64,000 nt of DNA from Haloarcula salinisoli (GTDB lineage: Archaea > Halobacteriota > Halobacteria > Halobacteriales > Haloarculaceae), in contig NZ_RKLQ01000001.1 in the NCBI RefSeq assembly GCF_019599405.1, positions 62,001-126,000 of the forward strand. The letters run 5' to 3'. The notes beneath the pieces were generated by a model. That model ran no database searches and was not told the DNA's origin. It saw nothing but the letters and a program-made list of their open reading frames with translations. Position 1 is the first letter of the stretch; the number at the start of each line of letters is the position of its first letter. The translations under genes and the position numbers were made by a program. Below, one piece after another: positions 9,292 to 18,020 of this stretch.

Positions 9292-9366
9292 CCAGTTCTC
9301 ACAGCCGATAACTGGGAGCGGGACTTTACAGTTCAGAATTTGCAACGTAGTCCCAGAGCGTTCTCA

Positions 9367-9732
9367 ATGTCCACCTCGTCGCCTCGCTCCCTCACCGCAC
9401 GGCTCCAACGCCCCGACTACGTCGAACTCGTCTTCGGTATCGTGTTCGTCTGGGGGACCGGCGACCTGCTTTCGACGTTTGCCGCGCTGCACTTTACCGG
9501 CCTCTGGGCGGAGGCGAATCCGCTGGTGCGGACACTGCTGGCCCACGACCCGCTCCTGGTCGTCGCGCTGAAAGGCGCCGTCATGCTGGTCGTGGGGCTC
9601 GTCCTCTTCAGATACCAGGACGCCGTCGAACAACTGCCGCAGTGGCGGGTCCTGCTCGGCGGGCTCCTCGGCGTTGGCTCCGGCGTCGTCGCGATAAATC
9701 TCTACGTGGCGGTCTCGGCTGCAGCCGTCTGA
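9367..9732 (+). CDS. Small membrane protein (DUF5658-like)
   Basis: 121 residues with about three membrane helices. The segment GTGDLLSTFAALHFTG followed by EANPLVR resembles the DUF5658 family of archaeal membrane proteins, whose function is unknown. The ATG at 9367 (MSTSSPRSLT) was chosen over an upstream one at 9340, since the extra residues are basic and unrelated to the family. Its stop is 9 bp from the converging BtuF-like gene. Confidence 0.55.
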   Translation: MSTSSPRSLTARLQRPDYVELVFGIVFVWGTGDLLSTFAALHFTGLWAEANPLVRTLLAHDPLLVVALKGAVMLVVGLVLFRYQDAVEQLPQWRVLLGGLLGVGSGVVAINLYVAVSAAAV

Positions 9733-9741
9733 ACGCCGTTG

Positions 9742-10653
9742 TCAGGCCCGAAGCGGCGCCAGCTCGACTACGGCGTCCCGCGGCGGCGCGTCGAACAGGT
9801 CGGGGTGACACAGCGACGCCAGATACTCCAGCGTATCGACCAGCCGCGGGCCCGACCGGTTCACGTAATGGTGGCCGTCCATCACGTAGGCGCGCTCCTC
9901 GCGTACCGCCCGGAAGTCGTCGAAACCGGTTCGCTCGGTCAGGTCGGCGAGGTTCTCGCGGGTCTGGTCGATGTCGAACCCGCAGGGTGCGGCCACCAGC
10001 ACGTCGGGGTCGTATTCCGTGACCTCGGTCCACTCGCGGGGCCGAGAGTGCGCCCCGTGCTCGGCCATCCCGTACTGGCCACCGGCCAGCTCGACCATCT
10101 CGGGAATCCAGTGGCCCGCGACCATCACCGGGTCCAGCCAGTCCAGCACGGCGACACTGGGGGTTTCGCTCGCCCGCGCGGCGGTCGTCTCGACGGCGGC
10201 CACTCGCTCGCGAAGGTTCGCCACGAGTTCGGTCGCCCGCTCGTCGCGGTCGATGGCCGCGCCGACGCGGTGGATACTCTCGAAGAGGCCATCGAGGCTG
10301 TGGATGTCCAGCGTCAGCACCTCGGCGTCCAGCCCCAGCTCCCTGACGGCGTCCTCGACCAGCACGTGGTCGACGGCACAGACGTCACAGACGCCCTGCG
10401 TGATGACGACGTCGGGGTCGACCGCCGCGAGCGCCTCGCGGTCGACGGCGTAGACCCCCTCGCCCGCCTCGGCCTCGGCGACCTGCTCGTTTATCTCGCT
10501 GCTCGAGGCCTCCGGGTCTACCCGGGAGCGGTTGACCGAGGGCTGCTCGCGGGCCGCCGGCGGGTAGTCACACTCGTGTGAGACCCCGACCGGCTCGACC
10601 CCGAGCGCGTAGACGATCTCCGTGGCGGACGGCAGCAGGGTGACGACGCGCAT
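9742..10653 (-). CDS. BtuF-like cobalamin/helical-backbone metal-receptor protein
   Basis: 303 residues, with the two-lobed periplasmic-binding-protein type III fold expected from the N-terminus MRVVTLLPSATEIVYALG and the ECDYPP and DVVITQGVCDVC segments. The family binds vitamin B12 or other tetrapyrroles/siderophores for ABC import. This copy has no signal peptide or lipobox, so its place in uptake is unclear. It may be a cytoplasmic cobalamin-binding relative, which is common in haloarchaea. No permease or ATPase lies next to it. The frame stays open upstream to 11253, but the family N-terminus fixes the start at 10653. Confidence 0.75.
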   Translation of the reverse strand: MRVVTLLPSATEIVYALGVEPVGVSHECDYPPAAREQPSVNRSRVDPEASSSEINEQVAEAEAGEGVYAVDREALAAVDPDVVITQGVCDVCAVDHVLVEDAVRELGLDAEVLTLDIHSLDGLFESIHRVGAAIDRDERATELVANLRERVAAVETTAARASETPSVAVLDWLDPVMVAGHWIPEMVELAGGQYGMAEHGAHSRPREWTEVTEYDPDVLVAAPCGFDIDQTRENLADLTERTGFDDFRAVREERAYVMDGHHYVNRSGPRLVDTLEYLASLCHPDLFDAPPRDAVVELAPLRA

Positions 10654-10743
10654 GGGATGGCTACGACCGCCCGGACCTAAAGACTCGCGTCCGGCCAGCC
10701 ATCGTTCGTTACGCTTACCCCCGACGACCGCGCAGTCGCTCGT

Positions 10744-11226
10744 ATGAACGTCAAATCGCGCCACCACCTCCGCTCGGACGCGGTCGACGACATCGCCGAC
10801 GCGCTCGCGGACAACCTCGGCGTCGAACTGGACGCCGATAGCTTCGAGAAAGTCGAGTTCGAGGACAGCGACTGGGACGTCGTCCTCGTCGACGGGGAGC
10901 CCTACGTCCTGTATGTCGAAGAGGACGAACCGTTCCTCACGGTCCAGGGCGCCAACGCCCATCCGCCGGAGAAACATATCGTCACCGTCGATACGGGCGC
11001 AATCTCGTTCGTCTCCGACGGTGCCGACATCATGCGCCCCGGCATCACCGAGGCCGACGAGGACATCAGCGATGGCGACCTCGTCGCCATCAACGAGGAG
11101 GCCCACGGGAAGTTCCTCGCTATCGGCCGGGCGATGGCCGACGGGTCGGATATGGTCGGCGAGTCGGGGAAGGTCGTCGAGTCCATCCACCACGTGGGCG
11201 ACGACCTCTTCGAGTTCTCGGTTTAG
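10744..11226 (+). CDS. PUA-domain RNA-binding protein
   Basis: 160 residues. The C-terminal half (about 75-155) matches a PUA domain: HIVTVDTGAISFVSDGADIMRPGI, DGDLVAINEEAHGKFLAIGRA. The N-terminal part (MNVKSRHHLRSDAVDDIADAL) is the pre-PUA region of the archaeal MCT-1-like family linked to translation or RNA modification. Its exact RNA target is unknown. It is divergently oriented from the BtuF-like gene across a 90-bp gap and precedes sepF. Confidence 0.85.
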   Translation: MNVKSRHHLRSDAVDDIADALADNLGVELDADSFEKVEFEDSDWDVVLVDGEPYVLYVEEDEPFLTVQGANAHPPEKHIVTVDTGAISFVSDGADIMRPGITEADEDISDGDLVAINEEAHGKFLAIGRAMADGSDMVGESGKVVESIHHVGDDLFEFSV

Positions 11227-11316
11227 GGCCGGAAACGCGAGGGTTCGGTTCAAATCTCCCGCTCGGCCATCATGTCTGACGTAAAGTTGAAACGGGTAGC
11301 GCCCGCTCTCCGTGAT

Positions 11317-11676
11317 ATGGGACTAATGAGCAAGATTCTCGGCGAGTCGGGGCCGTCCCGGAAGACGGACGACTACGTCGAACTGAACGCCGACAACTTC
11401 GACACCGGGGCCGTCGAGTCCGAGCGACAGGTACGTATCGCCCGCATCAGCGGGTCGAAAGACGTCATCGACATCAAGGACGCCGTCTACGACGGCGACA
11501 TCGTCGTGGCCGACATCACGCGCCACTCCACACAGGACACCACGATGGAACGTATCAGTGACGAGCTCAAGCAGGTCGCCGAGGAGGTCGGCGGCGACAT
11601 CGTCCAGAAGGACGACGACCAGCTCATCATCACGCCCGCCGGGGTCACCGTCTCTCGCGAGCGACTGGGGCAGTAA
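11317..11676 (+). CDS. sepF: SepF, FtsZ membrane anchor for cell division
   Basis: 119 residues from the start chosen here. An amphipathic membrane-targeting N-terminus (MGLMSKILGESG) is followed by a linker and a SepF core (ARISGSKDVIDIKDAVYDGDIVVADITRHS, ending GDIVQKDDDQLIITPAGV). In archaea SepF tethers FtsZ to the membrane and is essential in Haloferax. The frame is open to an ATG at 11272, but the conserved archaeal N-terminus begins at the MGLMSKIL methionine; starting upstream would bury the membrane anchor behind a basic extension. Confidence 0.87.
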   Translation: MGLMSKILGESGPSRKTDDYVELNADNFDTGAVESERQVRIARISGSKDVIDIKDAVYDGDIVVADITRHSTQDTTMERISDELKQVAEEVGGDIVQKDDDQLIITPAGVTVSRERLGQ

Positions 11677-11757
11677 CACCCGCGTCACCGGCTGACACGG
11701 GTGTCACGGGCGGTACAGTTCAATGTGCTTTTCGGTGTCGGACGGCTACCAGTGGTA

Positions 11758-12702
11758 ATGACCGAACCGGCGATTCGAACACGGGAGCTACGCAAGAACT
11801 ACGGCGACGTGCAGGCCCTTTCCGGGCTGGACCTGACCGTCGACCGCGGCGAGTTCTTCGGCCTGCTGGGCCCCAACGGTGCGGGCAAGACTACCTTCAT
11901 CAACACGCTCGTCGGCCTCGTCAAGAAGAACAGCGGCACCGCCGAGGTCTTCGGCTACGACGTCGAGGACGACTACCGCGAGGCACGGGACCGCATCGGC
12001 CTGGCGCCACAGGAGTTCAACGTCGACCGCTTCTTCCCCATCATCGAAGTTCTGGAGCACAAGGCCGGCTACCACGGTATCGGTAGCGAGGAGGCCAGTC
12101 GCCGGGCCGAGGAGGCCCTCAAGACGGTGGGTATCTGGGAGAAACGCGACACCCGCTTCGACTGGCTCTCGGGCGGGATGAAACGCCGGTTCGTCCTCGC
12201 GCGCGCACTGGTCTCGGACCCCGACCTGCTGATTCTCGACGAGCCCACGGCCGGCGTCGACGTCCAGCTGCGCCACGACCTCTGGGAGATTATCAACCGG
12301 ATGAACGATGAGGGCACCACTATCCTGCTGACGACCCACTACATCGAGGAGGCCGAGCGCCTCTGTGACCGCGTCGCTATCATGGACTCCGGGCGAAAGG
12401 TCGAGGTCGCCGCCCCCGACGAGCTGATGGCCCGGGGCACCGACACCATCGACATCGGGCTGGCCGACCCGCCACGGACCGCGCCGCGACTCGACGTCGA
12501 GGGTGTCACCGAGGTGGCCGTCACCGACGACGGCCTCAGCGTCACCGCTGCCGGCGGGAGTCAGACCGCACCCGCACTCATGCGCGACCTCGAACGCCAG
12601 GGCCACACCGTCACCTCGCTGGACATCCGCCGGGCCTCGCTCGAAGAGGTGTTCGTGAACCTGACCCGTGACGACCGCGAGTTCGCGGAGGTGTCGGCGT
12701 GA
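11758..12702 (+). CDS. ABC transporter ATP-binding protein
   Basis: 314 residues. Walker A GPNGAGKTTF (~39), signature LSGGMKRR (~140), Walker B LLILDEPTAGVD and H-loop TTHYIEEAE are all intact. The C-terminal ~80 residues form the extra domain seen in drug/polysaccharide-type exporters (NatA/CcmA-like). The stop overlaps the GTG start of the permease gene, so the two are translated as a pair. The ATG at 11758 is preferred over one at 11701, as it gives the family start MTEPAIRTRELRKNYG. Confidence 0.9.
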   Translation: MTEPAIRTRELRKNYGDVQALSGLDLTVDRGEFFGLLGPNGAGKTTFINTLVGLVKKNSGTAEVFGYDVEDDYREARDRIGLAPQEFNVDRFFPIIEVLEHKAGYHGIGSEEASRRAEEALKTVGIWEKRDTRFDWLSGGMKRRFVLARALVSDPDLLILDEPTAGVDVQLRHDLWEIINRMNDEGTTILLTTHYIEEAERLCDRVAIMDSGRKVEVAAPDELMARGTDTIDIGLADPPRTAPRLDVEGVTEVAVTDDGLSVTAAGGSQTAPALMRDLERQGHTVTSLDIRRASLEEVFVNLTRDDREFAEVSA

Positions 12703-13466
12703 ACACGAACACGGTCCAGTTCGTTACGCTAGTCCGTCGGGAAATCCTCCGATTCGTGCGACGCCCGTACAACACGTTCCTCCCCCCAATCATCACGAAC
12801 ACGCTGTACTTCGCGGTGTTCGGTGTGATACTCGGCAGCCGAATCGGTGAGATTGCGGGCGTGAGCTACCTCCAGTTCGTCTTACCGGGGCTCGTGGTTC
12901 TGGGAGCTATCTCGGACAGCTTCGAGAACGCCTCCTTTACCATCTTCCACGGGCGATGGAACGACTACATCCAGGCGGTGCTGACCTCGCCGATGTCGAA
13001 CCGCAGTATGGTGACGGCCTACGTCTCGGCGAGCGCGCTCAGAGGTATCGTCACCTCCCTGCTGATCGTCGGTGTGGGGCTGGTGTTCACGTCCGTCCCC
13101 GTCGCCAATCCGCTGTATCTGGTCGCGTTCCTGGTGATTATCACCACACTATTTGGCGGCCTCGGTGTTATCGGGGGCCTCTGGGCGAGTGACTTCGACT
13201 ACCTCACCGTGATGAACCAGTTCATCCTCCGACCGCTGGTGTTCTTCGGCGCTGTGTTCTACTCGCTCGATGTCCTGCCGCCCCTCTGGCGGAACGTCTC
13301 CTTGCTCAACCCGATGGTGTACATGGTCAACGGCGTCCGCTACGGGATGATTGGCGTCACGGAAATCGACCCGAACACCTCGCTACTCGTCCTGACTGGC
13401 GTGACCGTGGTCGTGCTGGCGATCGACCTCCTGCTGTTCAAGCGCGGCTACGGGCTGGCCGAGTAG
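12699..13466 (+). CDS. ABC-2 type exporter permease (YadH-like)
   Basis: 255 residues with six membrane segments, the ABC-2 layout, and the loop NPMVYMVNGVRYGMIG before the last segment typical of the YadH/NodJ group. The GTG start at 12699-12701 overlaps the TGA of the ATPase gene by 3 bases. Together they should form a two-gene exporter of unknown substrate. Confidence 0.88.
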   Translation: MNTNTVQFVTLVRREILRFVRRPYNTFLPPIITNTLYFAVFGVILGSRIGEIAGVSYLQFVLPGLVVLGAISDSFENASFTIFHGRWNDYIQAVLTSPMSNRSMVTAYVSASALRGIVTSLLIVGVGLVFTSVPVANPLYLVAFLVIITTLFGGLGVIGGLWASDFDYLTVMNQFILRPLVFFGAVFYSLDVLPPLWRNVSLLNPMVYMVNGVRYGMIGVTEIDPNTSLLVLTGVTVVVLAIDLLLFKRGYGLAE

Positions 13467-13822
13467 GGCGCGCCAACTGGACCGACCGTTCTCTCACCAG
13501 TGCGACGTCCCACGGCCTGCCGACTGGCGACGGTCGAGCCAGCGGAAAAACGGACGTGCCAAAGTGGCCGGATTGGGGCCGCTTCCGGCGGAGCGGACAA
13601 ACTATGACAGGGGAAACGCACCCGCATGACTGCGGGTCCGTCGGTGGTCCGGATACTTCAGTTCGCCTCCGGCGGGGCGTATGTGAACGTATGGCACGGA
13701 GCTATTTAGGCATATCGGCACTGTATCATCGTCGATAGCGACGAGCGGCGTCCATACAGTCGTCTCGTCCCGGTATCCCCAGTCCCGGGAGACGGTCACC
13801 CACAGACAGCTACACTGCCCTA
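13467..13822. other. Intergenic region with a hairpin, no supported gene
   Basis: 356 bp between the permease gene and the converging DUF5611-like gene. No reading frame with convincing haloarchaeal codon use was seen. A perfect hairpin sits at 13620-13637 (ACCCGCA, loop TGAC, TGCGGGT), which could end transcripts of the ABC operon or be part of a small RNA. An AT-rich patch lies near 13700. Confidence 0.35.
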
Positions 13823-14215
13823 TCAGACGTTGTCGGGCGCGTCGGCGTCGTCCTCGACGTCGCGTTTCAGCGAGTCCCGCCGGGCCTTGGCGTCGCGGCC
13901 GGTCGCCTCTTCGAGGAAGTTGTTCTTCTTGCTGACGGCGTCTTCGGCGGCGTCGACGTGGCCCTCGGCGATGACCTCCTCGGCCGGGCGCTCGTCGATG
14001 TGCAGCGCCAGCTTGTCCTTCTTGCTCCCGTAGGAGACGGTGCCGGCGACGACGCGCTCGAAGACCGGATTGTCGGGTTCGTCGACGACCAGGAGGTCAC
14101 TGCCGTTGTGTTCCTCCGTATCGGTTACTGGACCGAAATACTCCTCGACGAACGCTTCCATGTCCGGGACGCGGTCTTCGAGGTGCTCGCCGCGCCGCAT
14201 CTTGTACTCTCGCAT
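13823..14215 (-). CDS. DUF5611-like conserved haloarchaeal protein
   Basis: 130 residues, soluble and charged, starting MREYKMRRGEHLEDRVPDM, which I recognise as the DUF5611 type of conserved haloarchaeal protein. The core GTVSYGSKKDKLALHID suggests a small alpha/beta domain, and the C-terminal third is highly charged. Function unknown. An in-frame ATG two codons upstream (14221) is an equal alternative. Confidence 0.6.
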   Translation of the reverse strand: MREYKMRRGEHLEDRVPDMEAFVEEYFGPVTDTEEHNGSDLLVVDEPDNPVFERVVAGTVSYGSKKDKLALHIDERPAEEVIAEGHVDAAEDAVSKKNNFLEEATGRDAKARRDSLKRDVEDDADAPDNV

Positions 14216-14253
14216 GGGCATCGTTTTGCAAGGCGCCGTCTTACTCTTTGCGT

Positions 14254-15102
14254 TCACTCTGCGGTGTTGACGAGCGCCCCTTTGTGACACTCGGGACAGA
14301 AATCGCCCGCCCGCAGCGAGCTCGAGGCCACGTCGGTGGTAAAGTCACACTCGGGGCAGCTGAACTGCCCGTTCGGGACCGTCACGCCCGCCCCACCGAA
14401 CGGCTCGACCTCCGACGACTCCTCGTCGTCTTCGTCCGCCTCGGTAGCCACCGTCTCGGGCGTCCAGTCGTCGCCGTCGTCGTCGGGTTCGTCGGGCCAC
14501 TCGCCCGGCTCCCGGTCGTCGACCGCCGACTCGTCTTCGTCGTCACCGTCGATTATCATGCCGTCGTCTTCCTCCGGGTCGCTCGCGACCGCCGACTCCT
14601 CGGCATCCAGCTCCTCGGCCTCGGCCACCGACACCTCGGTCGACGGGTTCTCGAGTTCGCTGTCCCCACCAGCGACCGACTCGTCGTCGCCGTCGTCGAG
14701 AATCTCCGCATCGTCGGCGTCGGGGTCCACGGCGTCGACAGTGCTATCCTCGGGGGCGTCGCTCTCGCCCGACACCGCTGGCTGCTGTTCGTCCGCCGCC
14801 GGAGTTGTTTCGTCCTCCGCCGTCGTGTCGGCGGACGAATCGTCCTCGACCGACGCGTCGTCAGCGTCCGCCGTCTCGTCGCCCTCCGGCTCGGCGTCGT
14901 CTATCATGTCCCCCGCGATGTCCGACGGCGTCTCGATGGCGGTCACTTCCTTGTTCTCCGAGACGATACGCGTCTTCCCGCAGCGCTTGCAGGTCTCACG
15001 TTCCTGAATCGTGATAACGACCTCGCTGCCCTGTTCCTCCCGTTCGCGTTCGACTTCCGCCTCACCGTACTTGTGCCCGATGACGGAGCATTTGAGACCC
15101 AT
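14254..15102 (-). CDS. Acidic protein with terminal zinc ribbons (DUF7093-like)
   Basis: 282 residues. The N-terminus MGLKCSVIGHKYGE and a CKRCGKT motif (~40) form one metal-binding module. The last ~40 residues contain a second, FSCPECDFTT and FCPECHKGAL. Between them are about 160 residues of extremely Asp/Glu-rich, probably disordered sequence. Two zinc ribbons bridged by an acidic linker suggest a scaffold or nucleic-acid/protein-binding role, but none is known. It shares orientation with the DUF5611-like gene across a 38-bp gap and may be in one operon with it. Confidence 0.65.
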   Translation of the reverse strand: MGLKCSVIGHKYGEAEVEREREEQGSEVVITIQERETCKRCGKTRIVSENKEVTAIETPSDIAGDMIDDAEPEGDETADADDASVEDDSSADTTAEDETTPAADEQQPAVSGESDAPEDSTVDAVDPDADDAEILDDGDDESVAGGDSELENPSTEVSVAEAEELDAEESAVASDPEEDDGMIIDGDDEDESAVDDREPGEWPDEPDDDGDDWTPETVATEADEDDEESSEVEPFGGAGVTVPNGQFSCPECDFTTDVASSSLRAGDFCPECHKGALVNTAE

Positions 15103-15210
15103 TGTCAGTCAATGTTGCCGTGGCATACTTAAACCCTGCCCGTCGGTTGCCGGGGGTGACACCGCCGCTGCTGTCGAATCTCCCACGTTCGTTTCACGTC
15201 AGGCATCCGT

Positions 15211-15220
15211 AATTTTATAA
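15211..15220 (+). promoter_or_regulatory. TATA box for the exported PKD-type protein
   Basis: AATTTTATAA centred about 30 nt before the ATG at 15246, in otherwise GC-rich sequence. The spacing fits a leaderless transcript. Confidence 0.6.
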
Positions 15221-15245
15221 GGGATTCGGCTGCCAGTTACCGGCA

Positions 15246-16364
15246 ATGCGCGTCGGAGCCCTCCTGTTGCTCGCAGCCGTTCTCCTGTTTTCCACGAGTG
15301 GTATCGCCGCCGCGGCGGACAACACCGCGCCGATGCCCGAAGCGGGCGTCGACCAGACGGTCCCGGTCAACTCGACGGTCTATCTGGACGGCACCGCCTC
15401 GACGGACCCCGACGGCGAAATCGTGAACGTCGCCTGGACCATCGAGACGCCCAGCGGCAAGACGATGTCGCCGGACTGTGGAGACTGCAACCGGACGCAG
15501 TTCGAGGCCACTGCCGTCGGCCAGTACACGGTGACGCTGACCGTCACCGACGACGACGGCGCGACCCGCTCGGATACGCTCTATGTCACCACCACCAACG
15601 AGAGCGGGCCCGACGTCTCGATTTCCGGTCCGACCTCGACGGTGTCCGGCAGCGACGTGACGTTCACCGCGAACGTCTCGGCCGAGGAAGCGTCACTCCA
15701 GACGCTCACCTGGCTGGTCAACGGCAGCGTCGTCCAGCGGGACTCGTTGAACGGCTCGTCGGCGACCAGCTCGTTCACGCACTCCTTCGACGAGACGGCG
15801 CCCGTGCGAGCGGTGGTGTACGACACGCTCGGGAATCGGGGCAGTGCGACCCATCGCGTTTCGGTTGGGAGCGGGAGTATGGGTACCATTGGCACTGGCA
15901 GCTACAACCCTGAATGTCCCAACCAGCGGTGCGGTGCCGACAAGCGATACTCGTACGAGAACGGGAAGAAGATAATCGTCGATGGAGACAACGACGGCAA
16001 GGTCAAGACCTATATCGATGGTCAGCTCACCGCTATCGACACCGACGCGCCGAGCGTGAAAGAGAGACTAGGTGGCGGATATACAATTGAAGGTGGACCG
16101 GAAAGCGTCCAGGACAAGCATAAGACAGATATGAGAATAAACGATGAGGGGATAGCAGTGGAGGAACCGGACGTTCCCGGCTTTGGCGGAGGCTCGGACC
16201 TCCCCGGTATGGGCGATATCTCGGACCTCCCCGGTCTGGGCGACAACTCTCCCCTCTTCGACATCGGCCCTAGCCCCTCCGATGGCAATAACGAGGACGG
16301 AAACACGGACACCACCAACAACGACGAAGGCATCGGTGGCGGTTTCGCCGGTGGGTTGCTCTAA
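15246..16364 (+). CDS. Exported PKD-domain surface protein
   Basis: 372 residues. A signal peptide (MRVGALLLLAAVLLFSTSGIAAA) is followed by a PKD-like beta-sandwich (about 28-115: GVDQTVPVNSTVYLDGTAS, DPDGEIVNVAWTIETP, YTVTLTVTDDDG) and a second Ig-like domain to about 205. The C-terminal 160 residues are low-complexity, with repeats of the type DLPGMGD / DLPGLGD and a Gly-rich end. There is no PGF-CTERM. The base composition becomes AT-richer from about 15950. Function is probably surface binding or adhesion, and no enzyme motif is visible. It precedes another exported protein on the same strand. Confidence 0.7.
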   Translation: MRVGALLLLAAVLLFSTSGIAAAADNTAPMPEAGVDQTVPVNSTVYLDGTASTDPDGEIVNVAWTIETPSGKTMSPDCGDCNRTQFEATAVGQYTVTLTVTDDDGATRSDTLYVTTTNESGPDVSISGPTSTVSGSDVTFTANVSAEEASLQTLTWLVNGSVVQRDSLNGSSATSSFTHSFDETAPVRAVVYDTLGNRGSATHRVSVGSGSMGTIGTGSYNPECPNQRCGADKRYSYENGKKIIVDGDNDGKVKTYIDGQLTAIDTDAPSVKERLGGGYTIEGGPESVQDKHKTDMRINDEGIAVEEPDVPGFGGGSDLPGMGDISDLPGLGDNSPLFDIGPSPSDGNNEDGNTDTTNNDEGIGGGFAGGLL

Positions 16365-16459
16365 TCTGAGTCGAGGTTCTCAGGTGTCCGTTTCAGACCA
16401 ATAGTTTCTCAAAATTTATATGCTAATACAAAAAAGATAGTAATAAAACAAAGTGGACA

Positions 16460-17587
16460 ATGCAGGGACTCACTAATACTACGACTCGACAGGCGCTACT
16501 CAGCGTTCTCCTGGCAACTCTCATCGTCACCTCAGGGTGTGCCGGGCTTCTCTCGGGCGAGGGCAACACTACGGAGACAGAAACCGCGACAGAGACAAGC
16601 ACATCGGGACCTGCTCAGGAAGACGGAGAGAAGCGCACCAACAGCACTGACCTCCGCAGTATGTCTATTCCCGAGAACGGCAGTGTCAGCGCCGCTGGGG
16701 AGCTCGACCACGGCGACCCCAGCGACGGGAATAAATACTACGAGCCGGTGCAGGTCGCTGCCGTAGAGGGGCAAATGGTAAACATCACGGTCGAAGCCGA
16801 AAGCGGGAATCCGGGTATTCGAGCCGTCAATCCAGATGGCAACATCACAGAAATTGTTAGCAATGAAGAGGGTAAGAAGACTGGATTCTATGAGGCAACC
16901 ATCACCCAGACCGGGGGCTACACCTTCGAGGTTACTTCAGTTGATCAAAACGCCACGTTCAATTATACGATGAATATCGAGCGTGTTCAAATAGAGGATG
17001 AGGAGGGTCTGCTCGAAGGTGATGCCCGCACGTGGAACGAGACGGAGCAGTACCTCTTTGCCGCCCAGAGCTATGGCATAGTGGTGAATCAGTACACCGA
17101 TAAGGGGGATGTCCCTTATAACGTGAGCAAGGGCAACATAGCCGCGAATGCGACAGGGGACTACGCTGTCATCACCTATGAAATGCCAGCTGACTACAAT
17201 TTCACCCAGCGAAACGAGCTGGATGTGGCGTTTCAGCTGTCTTACGAGGCGTTGCTCAACCAGTCTCGGCAGGGAGGCAATTCAGTCACAAATGAATCGT
17301 GGGTGCCAGAAATAATCTTTTTCAAAGGCGTCGATAACGAGACTGGTGAGCTCGTACGAACTACGTTCTACACAAGAGAGTGGGCCCGACAGTATGTCGA
17401 TGGTGAGATTGGGAACACTGAATCCGGTGGTAATTACTACTCCACGGAAAAGTGGGGGCCGGCGAGTACGCTCTACACTGTGAGCGGATTCGAGACAGTC
17501 ACAGTCGACGAGTTCCCGCAGACGTACTACAACTACACGGAAAGATTGCCGGGCAACACGACGCTGGCGGAGCGATACGGGCTGTAG
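16460..17587 (+). CDS. Exported lipoprotein, unknown function
   Basis: 375 residues. The N-terminus ends its hydrophobic stretch with a lipobox (VTSGCAG), so the mature protein should be lipid-anchored at Cys28 or so. A Thr/Glu-rich linker is followed by a beta-rich PPC-like domain (VEGQMVNITVEAESGNPGIRA) and an unrecognised C-terminal domain rich in Tyr and Asn. Many N-x-S/T sequons are present. Codon use is clearly AT-richer than in neighbours, and an AT-rich promoter region (16400-16455) precedes it, which suggests recent acquisition together with the 3' half of the upstream gene. Confidence 0.6.
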   Translation: MQGLTNTTTRQALLSVLLATLIVTSGCAGLLSGEGNTTETETATETSTSGPAQEDGEKRTNSTDLRSMSIPENGSVSAAGELDHGDPSDGNKYYEPVQVAAVEGQMVNITVEAESGNPGIRAVNPDGNITEIVSNEEGKKTGFYEATITQTGGYTFEVTSVDQNATFNYTMNIERVQIEDEEGLLEGDARTWNETEQYLFAAQSYGIVVNQYTDKGDVPYNVSKGNIAANATGDYAVITYEMPADYNFTQRNELDVAFQLSYEALLNQSRQGGNSVTNESWVPEIIFFKGVDNETGELVRTTFYTREWARQYVDGEIGNTESGGNYYSTEKWGPASTLYTVSGFETVTVDEFPQTYYNYTERLPGNTTLAERYGL

Positions 17588-17726
17588 TAGTCGTTTTTTG
17601 CGTCGGTTGTGTTCTTCGACAACCAGCACACTCACGCCGTTCGATACCGAGCCGCAACCTCACTGGTGACCGACCGCCGGCCAAATGAGGGACAAAGCCA
17701 AGAGCCAGCCGGATTTAGAGGGGGGT

Positions 17727-18020
17727 ATGAGAGCGAAGCCGGAGTACCGCAATCGGGACGAGACGGAGGTTGTGGTACTCGACGCGCTCGCGGACCGCCA
17801 CCAGGAGGGGATGACGGTGTTCGAGATTCGCTCGCGAGCCGACGTGACCATCGACCAGATCGAGGACGCGTTGGCCGCGCTGAAAGACGACGACCTCATC
17901 GTCGTCGAGAAGGACGAGGAACGGACCCTGATTCTGCCCGACGAGGACGTGGTGGGGCCGGAGACAAACGATGAAGACGTGTCGCTACTCGACAAACTCC
18001 GCGGCAAGTTGCCGTTCTAG
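17727..18020 (+). CDS. Small winged-helix protein (DUF6432-like)
   Basis: 97 residues, MRAKPEYRNRDETEVVVLDALADR followed by a helix-turn-helix-like region (MTVFEIRSRADVTIDQIEDALAALKDDDLIVVEK) and an acidic tail ending in a basic LLDKLRGKLPF helix. This looks like a single winged-helix domain, probably DNA-binding or a protein adaptor. The ATG at 17727 is preferred over one at 17685, as this family begins MRAKPEYR. Its TAG stop shares the CTAG tetramer with the stop of the converging gene. Confidence 0.65.
   Translation: MRAKPEYRNRDETEVVVLDALADRHQEGMTVFEIRSRADVTIDQIEDALAALKDDDLIVVEKDEERTLILPDEDVVGPETNDEDVSLLDKLRGKLPF

Noticed and set aside
11758..11790. GATTCGAAC resembling a tRNA T-arm
   Set aside because: It lies in codons of the ABC ATPase N-terminus, and no acceptor or anticodon stem surrounds it.
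13556..13738. 60-codon frame in the gap after the ABC permease
   Set aside because: Basic composition with many Arg and Cys, unlike haloarchaeal proteins. No promoter spacing and no recognised motif.
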